Shown piece after piece: positions 1 through 4,837 of a stretch of DNA of 6,773 nt. Each line of letters begins with the position of its first letter. Positions within the stretch are counted from its first letter, which is position 1. The stretch covers positions 1 through 6,773 of the forward strand of contig JAEEQO010000161.1 of NCBI GenBank assembly GCA_016285335.1. The letters run 5' to 3'. The DNA is from Victivallales bacterium. GTDB taxonomy: Bacteria > Verrucomicrobiota > Lentisphaeria > Victivallales > UBA1829. The notes under the pieces are model-generated. The model did no database searches. It worked only from the letters and a program-made list of their open reading frames with translations, and had not been told where the DNA came from. The position numbers and the translations under genes are program-made.

Positions 1-1
1 G

Positions 2-1111
2 TATCTCGACCCCGGCGAGTTCACGCCGGAGACCGTCCGCGACGCCGACGCCCTCATTATCCGCACGCGAACGAAATGCGACGCCGCGCTGCTGGAACAC
101 TCCCGCGTTTCCGTGATCGCGACCGCCACCATCGGCACGGACCACATCGACGCGAACTGGTGCGCCCGGCGCGGGATCATCGTGGAGAACGCCGCAGGGT
201 GCAACGCCGCGTCCGTGGCGCAGTACATGACCTCGGCGCTGCTCCGCGTCTCGTTCCGGCACAATGTGGATTTACGTGGAAAAACGCTCGGCGTCGTCGG
301 CTGCGGGCATGTGGGCACGAATGTCGCCGCCGCGGCCGCCGCGCTCGGCATGAACGTGCTCGTCAATGATCCGCCGCGTGCCGAACGCGAATGGGAATCG
401 GGTTTCGTTTCCCTCGAACAGATTCAGCGGGAGGCGGATTTCATCACGTTCCACGTGCCGCTGACAAACTCCGGCCCGTACCCGACGGAACATCTGGCGG
501 ACGAAAGCTTCTTCCGCGGGCTCAAACGCAGACCGTTTTTCTTCAACACCTCGCGCGGGGACGTCGTGGACGAATCCGCGCTGAAATCGGCGCTCCTCGA
601 CGGGCGCATCGCCGGCGCCGTGCTGGACGTGTGGCACAACGAGCCGGACATCGACCGCGCGCTCCTGTCGCTCGTCGATTTCGGCACGCCGCACATCGCG
701 GGGTATTCCGCCGACGGCAAGGCGAACGGCACGGCGATGGCGGTCGAGGCCGTTGTGTCGAACCTTCCGACCCACGTCGTCATTCATGCCCCCCGCGCTT
801 TCGCCGACATGCGGAACGCCCTTCCGCGGATGAAGGCGGACATCTTGGCGAAGGTCCCCGCGCCCGCAACCCCCGCCATAACGCTCGATCCCGCCTCGCC
901 GCATCCGCTTGCCGACGCCGTGTTCGCGTCCTACGACGTGGCGGACGACAATGCCGCGCTCCGGTCCGCGCCGGAGCGGTTCGAAGCCCTGCGCGGCTCC
1001 TACCGCGTCCGACGCGAATTCCCCGCCTACACGATTCAGGCGGAAAAACCGATGCCCCCCATGCTCCGGGATGCGCTCCGGGAGCTGGGATTCCTCCTGC
1101 CGCAAGCCTGA
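2..1111 (+). CDS. pdxB: Erythronate-4-phosphate dehydrogenase, 5' end missing
   Basis: This enzyme oxidises 4-phospho-D-erythronate to 2-oxo-3-hydroxy-4-phosphobutanoate with NAD, the second step of the DXP-dependent route to pyridoxal 5'-phosphate in the cytoplasm. The reading frame is open from base 2, so the protein (369 residues seen) begins outside the window; the GTG at 113 is internal. The Rossmann dinucleotide motif GCGHVG is at fragment residues 100-105, followed by DPPRA. The catalytic triad of D-2-hydroxyacid dehydrogenases is Arg185 (in NTSRGDVVDE), Glu214 (DVWHNEPD) and His231 (PHIAGYS). The spacings of 29 and 17 residues equal those recalled for E. coli PdxB Arg208/Glu237/His254, which implies that only about 23 N-terminal residues are missing. 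From residue ~303 the tail (YDVADDNAALR, then RREFPAY) matches the PdxB-specific C-terminal dimerisation domain, which separates it from PGDH or lactate dehydrogenases. No co-directional gene overlaps it; phoH starts 210 bp downstream. Confidence 0.93.
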   Translation, partial: YLDPGEFTPETVRDADALIIRTRTKCDAALLEHSRVSVIATATIGTDHIDANWCARRGIIVENAAGCNAASVAQYMTSALLRVSFRHNVDLRGKTLGVVGCGHVGTNVAAAAAALGMNVLVNDPPRAEREWESGFVSLEQIQREADFITFHVPLTNSGPYPTEHLADESFFRGLKRRPFFFNTSRGDVVDESALKSALLDGRIAGAVLDVWHNEPDIDRALLSLVDFGTPHIAGYSADGKANGTAMAVEAVVSNLPTHVVIHAPRAFADMRNALPRMKADILAKVPAPATPAITLDPASPHPLADAVFASYDVADDNAALRSAPERFEALRGSYRVRREFPAYTIQAEKPMPPMLRDALRELGFLLPQA

Positions 1112-1201
1112 ACCGTCCTTTCCCCGCGGCACCCCTCACGCAAACTGCAACGCAGCCCGGCCGCGCCGCCGGAACTCTCAATGGCTTTATTTGTCGGAAT
1201 C

Positions 1202-1221
1202 CGCCGAAGAGGCGTTTTTTT
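1202..1221 (+). terminator. Weak candidate intrinsic terminator of pdxB
   Basis: A short stem (CGCC at 1202-1205 with GGCG at 1211-1214, 5-nt loop) is followed directly by seven T residues (1215-1221), with a second T run after it. It lies about 90 bp past the pdxB stop codon and before the phoH promoter region, where a terminator would be expected. The stem is only 4 bp, so the call rests mainly on position and the T tract. Confidence 0.4.
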
Positions 1222-1243
1222 GCCGTTTTTTTCATATTCCGGC

Positions 1244-1277
1244 TTGACTTTTTCGCAAAAAGGGAAAACAGTATAGC
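1244..1277 (+). promoter_or_regulatory. Candidate phoH promoter with A/T palindrome
   Basis: TTGACT (1244-1249) is a good -35 match and TATAGC (1272-1277) resembles a -10, but the spacer between them is 22 bp, which is long for sigma70. Either CAGTAT (1269-1274, spacer 19) is used, or the -35 is a different hexamer. A perfect palindrome, CTTTTT-CGC-AAAAAG (1248-1262), overlaps the -35 and the start of the spacer. A similar A/T palindrome recurs in front of the GH27 gene. The ribosome-binding site follows at 1307-1313. Confidence 0.4.
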
Positions 1278-1321
1278 AGAACAAACTTTCCCCCCGTTCC
1301 CCAAAAGAAAGGATTCCGCGC

Positions 1322-2650
1322 ATGAAAAAAACGTACGTGCTCGATACGAACGTCATCCTCCACAGCGCTCAGGCGCTGAACGCGTTCGAGGACAACGAAG
1401 TCGTCATCCCCATGACCGTGATCGAAGAGCTCGACAAGTTCAAACGCAACCAGGATGAACTCGGCCGCAACACCCGCCAGGCGATCCGCCAGATCGACGC
1501 GCTCCGCCAGAAAGGATCGCTTTCCAAAGGCGTCAAGCTCGACAATAACGCGAATCCCCGCAAATGCGGTTCTCTGCGTGTGGTCGTCAGCGAGGGGCGT
1601 CTCTCCGGCAGCTCGGACATGAACGTGCCCGACAACCGCATTCTGAACGTGGCGAAGATGCTCATGGAACGCGAAAAGCGCCCCGTCATCTTCATCACCA
1701 AGGACCTGAACCTCCGCCTCAAAGCCGACGCGCTGAACATCCCGGTCGAGGATTTCGAGTGCGAGCAGGTCAACAGCGACGAACTCTACAGCGGCGTCCT
1801 CACGCTCCCCGCCGACGACGAACTCATTGCGCGGTTCTACCGCGACGGCTTCGTCGAGATCCCGAAGGGCGTTACGGTCTACCCGAACGAATTCGTGATG
1901 TTCGCGGACCAGGCGAACGAGCGCCACACTTCCGTCGGCTGGTGCAAACACGGCCGCATTGAGGTGCTCCCGAACGGTGCGGGCGAACGCGTCGGCGGCA
2001 TCACGCCGCGCAGCCTGGAGCAGCGTATGGCCCTGATGCTGCTCACCGATCCTGAAGTCCAGGTCGTCTCCCTCGTCGGACAGGCCGGCAGCGGCAAAAC
2101 GCTCCTCGCGCTCGCCGCGGCAGTCGAACAGGCCATCAACAACAATCTGTACGAGCGAATCCTCGTGACGCGTCCGATCGTGCCGATGGGCAAGGACATC
2201 GGCTACATGCCCGGCGGCAAGGACGAAAAGCTCGGCGTCTGGATGCAGCCCATCTTCGACAACCTCGAATTCCTGATGCAGAACAGCGGCAAGAAGGACC
2301 CGCAGACCGTCCGCCGCCGCCTCGACGACATGCGCCGCTACCATCAGCTCGAGCTCGAAGCCCTGACCTACATCCGCGGCCGCAGCATCCCGCGCCAGTT
2401 CATCATCATCGACGAGGCGCAGAACCTGACGCCGCACGAGGTCAAGACCATCGTCAGCCGCGCCGGAATGGGCTCGAAAATGGTCCTTACCGGCGACCCC
2501 GCCCAGATCGACAATCCCTATCTGGACGCTTCCAGCAACGGCCTGTCCTACCTCGTCGAGCGGTTCAAGAAAGTCGACCTCCACGGACACATCACGCTCC
2601 GCAAGAGCGAACGCAGTCCGCTGGCCGCCGCCGCCGCGGAAAACCTCTGA
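1322..2650 (+). CDS. PIN-PhoH family ATPase/ribonuclease (PhoH2/YlaK type)
   Basis: This 442-residue protein has an N-terminal PIN nuclease domain fused to a PhoH RecA-like ATPase, the PhoH2 architecture. Characterised mycobacterial PhoH2 proteins unwind and cut RNA using ATP, so a cytoplasmic role in RNA processing or turnover is likely. The PIN domain (residues ~1-150) shows Asp8 in LDTN, Glu35/Glu36 in VIEELDKF, the later PDNRIL acidic site and FITKDLNLR. In the ATPase domain, Walker A GQAGSGKT is at 253-260 (Lys259), Walker B IIIDEAQN contains Asp364/Glu365, and the LTGDPAQ sensor-like motif lies around 390-395. The length is about that of the family (~430-445), so it looks complete. The ATG at 1322 is preceded by GAAAGGA (1307-1313) at normal spacing. 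It appears monocistronic. No PhoAT-like antitoxin gene, found upstream of phoH2 in mycobacteria, is visible in the 210-bp gap before it. Substrate specificity is unknown. Confidence 0.93.
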   Translation: MKKTYVLDTNVILHSAQALNAFEDNEVVIPMTVIEELDKFKRNQDELGRNTRQAIRQIDALRQKGSLSKGVKLDNNANPRKCGSLRVVVSEGRLSGSSDMNVPDNRILNVAKMLMEREKRPVIFITKDLNLRLKADALNIPVEDFECEQVNSDELYSGVLTLPADDELIARFYRDGFVEIPKGVTVYPNEFVMFADQANERHTSVGWCKHGRIEVLPNGAGERVGGITPRSLEQRMALMLLTDPEVQVVSLVGQAGSGKTLLALAAAVEQAINNNLYERILVTRPIVPMGKDIGYMPGGKDEKLGVWMQPIFDNLEFLMQNSGKKDPQTVRRRLDDMRRYHQLELEALTYIRGRSIPRQFIIIDEAQNLTPHEVKTIVSRAGMGSKMVLTGDPAQIDNPYLDASSNGLSYLVERFKKVDLHGHITLRKSERSPLAAAAAENL

Positions 2651-2664
2651 ATCAAGAGCAATAT

Positions 2665-2786
2665 GTGCCGGAGCGAAAGCCCGGCACTGCTTCAACACCC
2701 CTTGGGGTGCGCGAGCGAAGCCGCGTCAACACCCTTTGGGGTGCGCGAGCGAAGCCGCGCACTGCTTCAACACCCCTTGGGGTGCG
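2665..2786. repeat. Three-unit hairpin-forming intergenic repeat array
   Basis: Three related units lie head to tail: 2665-2706 (42 bp), 2707-2740 (34 bp) and 2741-2781 (41 bp), plus a 5-bp start of a fourth. Each full unit holds two inverted repeats. Hairpin A in unit 1 pairs GTGCCGG (2665-2671) with CCGGCAC (2681-2687) around an inner GC-GAAA-GC loop. In unit 3, GTGCGCG (2741-2747) pairs with CGCGCAC (2756-2762) around GC-GAA-GC. The two changed base pairs are compensated on both arms. Hairpin B is CACCCC-TT-GGGGTG at 2696-2709 and 2771-2784; the unit 2 copy (2730-2743) has CCCT, which keeps a possible G-T pair. Unit 2 lacks CACTGCT, the right end of stem A plus linker. The GTG closing each B hairpin also opens the next A hairpin, so neighbouring hairpins compete. 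The array starts 14 bp after the phoH stop codon. It resembles REP/BIME-type or MITE-like intergenic repeats; whether copies occur elsewhere cannot be seen here. Confidence 0.85.
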
Positions 2787-2794
2787 TTAATTAT

Positions 2795-2824
2795 AGCCCT
2801 TCCGGTCCGCCGGCGGGGCTTTTT
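2795..2824 (+). terminator. Intrinsic terminator downstream of phoH
   Basis: AGCCC (2795-2799) pairs with GGGCT (2816-2820). Inside it CCGG (2802-2805) pairs with CCGG (2810-2813) around a TCCG loop, separated from the outer stem by a 2x2 internal mismatch. Five T residues (2820-2824) end the structure. It lies after the repeat array and before the GH27 promoter, so the phoH transcript should carry the whole repeat array in its 3' untranslated region. The T tract is shared with the left arm of the first palindrome of the GH27 regulatory region. Confidence 0.72.
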
Positions 2825-2859
2825 GGTCAAAAAGTATATCCTTTTTTGAAAAAAAGTAT
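2819..2859 (+). promoter_or_regulatory. Tandem A/T palindromes upstream of the GH27 promoter
   Basis: Two 19-bp sites, CTTTTTGGTCAAAAAGTAT (2819-2837) and CTTTTTTGAAAAAAAGTAT (2841-2859), match at 16 of 19 positions without gaps. Each is an inverted repeat of T and A tracts, and their starts are 22 bp apart, about two helical turns, so both would face the same side of the DNA. They end just before the presumed -35. Possible roles are paired operator sites, UP-element-like A tracts or intrinsic bends. The first site overlaps the phoH terminator T tract. Confidence 0.5.
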
Positions 2860-2886
2860 TTGCATTCCGGAAAATGCGTGTATATT
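2859..2886 (+). promoter_or_regulatory. GH27 gene promoter with spacer palindrome
   Basis: TATATT (2881-2886), preceded directly by TG, is a strong -10. The best -35 is TTTGCA (2859-2864, spacer 16) or TTGCAT (2860-2865, spacer 15), so the -35 is only moderate. GCATT (2862-2866) and AATGC (2873-2877) form an inverted repeat around CCGGAA that fills most of the spacer, a typical place for a repressor operator. Transcription would start near 2893, leaving a leader of about 60 nt before the start codon. Confidence 0.6.
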
Positions 2887-2952
2887 AGAAGAGAATCTAA
2901 ATTTTCATCGACTGTTTTCTTCGACACACTCAACATAACGGAAAGGCATGTT

Positions 2953-4731
2953 ATGACAACCATGATGAAGACTCTTTGCGCCAGTGCGATCTTCGCGACC
3001 GCGGCCGCCGCATCCGCCGACTTCCACGAATGGGCGAAATCCCCGCCGATGGGCTGGAACAGCTGGGACTGCTTCGGCACGACCATCACCGACGAGATCG
3101 CAAGAGCCCAGGCCGACGCACAGGAAAAATATCTGAAAGATTCCGGCTGGCAGTACCTCGTGGTCGATATCCAGTGGTACGAAGGCGGTTCCCAGGGACA
3201 CGGCTACAGACGCGACGCCGTCCTCACCATGGACGAGTTCGGACGCCTGCTCCCCGCCCCCAACAAGTTCCCGTCCTCCGTTGAAGGCAAGGGGTTCAAG
3301 CCGCTCGCCGACTACGTCCACTCCAAGGGCCTCAAATTCGGCATCCACCTCATGCGCGGCATCCCGAAGCAGGCCGTCCGGCAGAACACCCCCGTGAAAG
3401 GCACGAACTACCGCGCCCAGGACATTGCGAACACCCGCAGCACCTGCGCGTGGAATCCCGACATGTACGGCGTCGACATGACCAAGCCCGGCGCGCAGGA
3501 CTACTACGATTCCGTCTTCGAGCTCTACGCCTCCTGGGGCATCGACTTCATCAAAGTCGATGACATCTCCCGTCCCTACGACCGCGTCCAGCAGCTCGAG
3601 ATCGAAGCCATGCGCAAGGCGATCGACAAGACCGGCCGCCCGATCGTCTTCAGCCTCTCCCCCGGCGACACCCCGATCGAAAAGGGCGCCCACGTGAACC
3701 AGTACGCCAACATGTGGCGCGTCTCCGACGACTTCTGGGACCGCTGGTCCCCGCTCTACGGCATGTTCGGCCGCCTGAACAAGTGGACGCCGTACCGCAT
3801 CGAGGGCGCGTACCCCGACGCCGACATGCTCCCGTTCGGCATCATCGAATTCCGCCGCCAGACCAGATTCACGAAGGACGAGCAGGTCACCTGCATGTCG
3901 CTCTGGTGCATCGCCCGTTCCCCGCTCATGCTCGGTGCGGACATGACCAAGATGGACGACTGGACCATCAAGCTCCTCACGAACAAGGAAGTCCTCGCCG
4001 TCAACCAGAACAGCACGAACAACCGCCAGGTCTCCAACAAGGGCGACCTCATCGTCTGGGCAGCCGACATCCCCGGCAGCAAGGACAAATACGTCGCCCT
4101 CTTCAACGCCACGTCACCGGGCTCCCGCGACGTCGATTTCCTGAAGGCGAAGTACCACAGCATCCGCATCGGCGGCGACGGTGAACGCGAAGCCGAAGTC
4201 AAGGCGGACATCGGCGGCTCCAAGGCATTTGCGCTCGCCGTCACCGACGGCGGCAACGGATTTGACTACGACCATGCCGCGTGGCTCAACCCCGTCCTCT
4301 CCGGTCCCGCCGGCACCAAAAAGCTCACCGAGCTTCGCTGGAAGAGTGCCACGCAGGGCTGGGGCTCCACCCGCGTGGGCCAGACCTCCGACGGCCGCCG
4401 CATCGACGGCATCGGCACGCACGCCGTCTCCGTCATCATCTACGACCGCCCCGAAGGCTACGACACCATCACCGCGCGCGGCGTCCTGGCCGACGACTGC
4501 GAGAATCGCGGCGGCACCGTCGAATTCCTCGTCCTCACCGACGAAGCGTTCGGTGCGGAAGCCAAAGACGAAGCGGAAGTCTCCGTGGACTTCGCCGACA
4601 TCGGCATCGGCAAGCGCGCCCGCGTCCGCGACCTCTGGGCCGGTCAGGACCTCGGCACGTTCGACGGTTCCTTCTCCAAGGTCCTGAAGTGCCACGCCGC
4701 GGGCCTCTACCGCATCACCCCGATCGAGTGA
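2953..4731 (+). CDS. Secreted GH27-family glycosidase with NPCBM-like insertion (alpha-galactosidase-like)
   Basis: This is a predicted exported retaining glycoside hydrolase of 592 residues. The ATG at 2953 is chosen because GGAAAGG (2940-2946) sits 6 nt before it and a signal peptide follows: short n-region MTTMMK, hydrophobic Ala-rich core and cleavage after ASA (residues 20-22). ATGs at 2962 and 2965 are also possible. The GH27 barrel (~27-352) has PPMGWNSWD at 31-39, the nucleophile Asp203 in FIKVDD and the likely acid/base Asp260 in MWRVSDDFWDRW, plus CIARSPLMLGAD. A C-terminal beta-sandwich begins near 360 (YVALFNAT, 380-387) and resumes near 535, ending in VRDLW and GLYRITP. Between these, ~410-531 (TDGGNG, HAAWLNP, GWGSTRV, GIGTHA, VIIYDRPEGY) resembles an NPCBM/F5-8-type carbohydrate-binding domain. 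Galactose-contact residues of classical alpha-galactosidases are changed (see findings), so the substrate could be another alpha-linked sugar. It appears monocistronic, with possible repressor control through the promoter palindromes. Confidence 0.9.
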   Translation: MTTMMKTLCASAIFATAAAASADFHEWAKSPPMGWNSWDCFGTTITDEIARAQADAQEKYLKDSGWQYLVVDIQWYEGGSQGHGYRRDAVLTMDEFGRLLPAPNKFPSSVEGKGFKPLADYVHSKGLKFGIHLMRGIPKQAVRQNTPVKGTNYRAQDIANTRSTCAWNPDMYGVDMTKPGAQDYYDSVFELYASWGIDFIKVDDISRPYDRVQQLEIEAMRKAIDKTGRPIVFSLSPGDTPIEKGAHVNQYANMWRVSDDFWDRWSPLYGMFGRLNKWTPYRIEGAYPDADMLPFGIIEFRRQTRFTKDEQVTCMSLWCIARSPLMLGADMTKMDDWTIKLLTNKEVLAVNQNSTNNRQVSNKGDLIVWAADIPGSKDKYVALFNATSPGSRDVDFLKAKYHSIRIGGDGEREAEVKADIGGSKAFALAVTDGGNGFDYDHAAWLNPVLSGPAGTKKLTELRWKSATQGWGSTRVGQTSDGRRIDGIGTHAVSVIIYDRPEGYDTITARGVLADDCENRGGTVEFLVLTDEAFGAEAKDEAEVSVDFADIGIGKRARVRDLWAGQDLGTFDGSFSKVLKCHAAGLYRITPIE

Positions 4732-4781
4732 GGAGCGTAATCTTCCAGTTCGAAAACGCATCCGTTTCTGATAAGGCTCAC

Positions 4782-4816
4782 GCCGCCGGACGTTTCATGC
4801 GCCCGGCGGCTTTTTT
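4782..4816 (+). terminator. Strong intrinsic terminator of the GH27 gene
   Basis: A perfect 8-bp stem, GCCGCCGG (4782-4789) with CCGGCGGC (4803-4810), has a 13-nt loop and is followed at once by six T residues (4811-4816). It lies 50 bp after the GH27 stop codon. Read on the minus strand the same stem has no T tract after it, so for the convergent antiporter gene it would be at best a weak terminator. Confidence 0.9.
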
Positions 4817-4837
4817 GTTTGACGGACGTCCCGCCGG

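Noticed and set aside
1181..1276. Possible 31-codon ORF upstream of phoH, considered as a PhoAT-like antitoxin
   Set aside because: It crosses the terminator T tract and the phoH promoter, ends 45 bp before phoH instead of overlapping it, and its sequence is dictated by T-rich non-coding DNA.
1232..2698. Minus-strand open frame of 488 codons opposite phoH
   Set aside because: It is antisense to a clearly coding PIN-PhoH gene, has a biased Asp/Val/Glu/His-rich composition with no motif, and no promoter or ribosome-binding site supports it.
2665..2786. CRISPR array
   Set aside because: Repeat units abut with no unique spacers, unit lengths vary (42, 34, 41 bp), and no cas gene is present. The pattern is tandem hairpins, not repeat-spacer.
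2663..2938. Open frame of 91 codons across the repeat array, giving a peptide with repeated LLQHPLG-like segments
   Set aside because: The peptide repeats simply reflect the DNA hairpin repeats. The frame runs through the terminator and GH27 promoter and has no ribosome-binding site, so it is not a gene.
4821..4837. Separate terminator for the antiporter gene just past its stop codon
   Set aside because: Only a short GGACGTCC palindrome (4824-4831) without a minus-strand T tract is present. The nearby strong stem has its T tract only in the plus direction.
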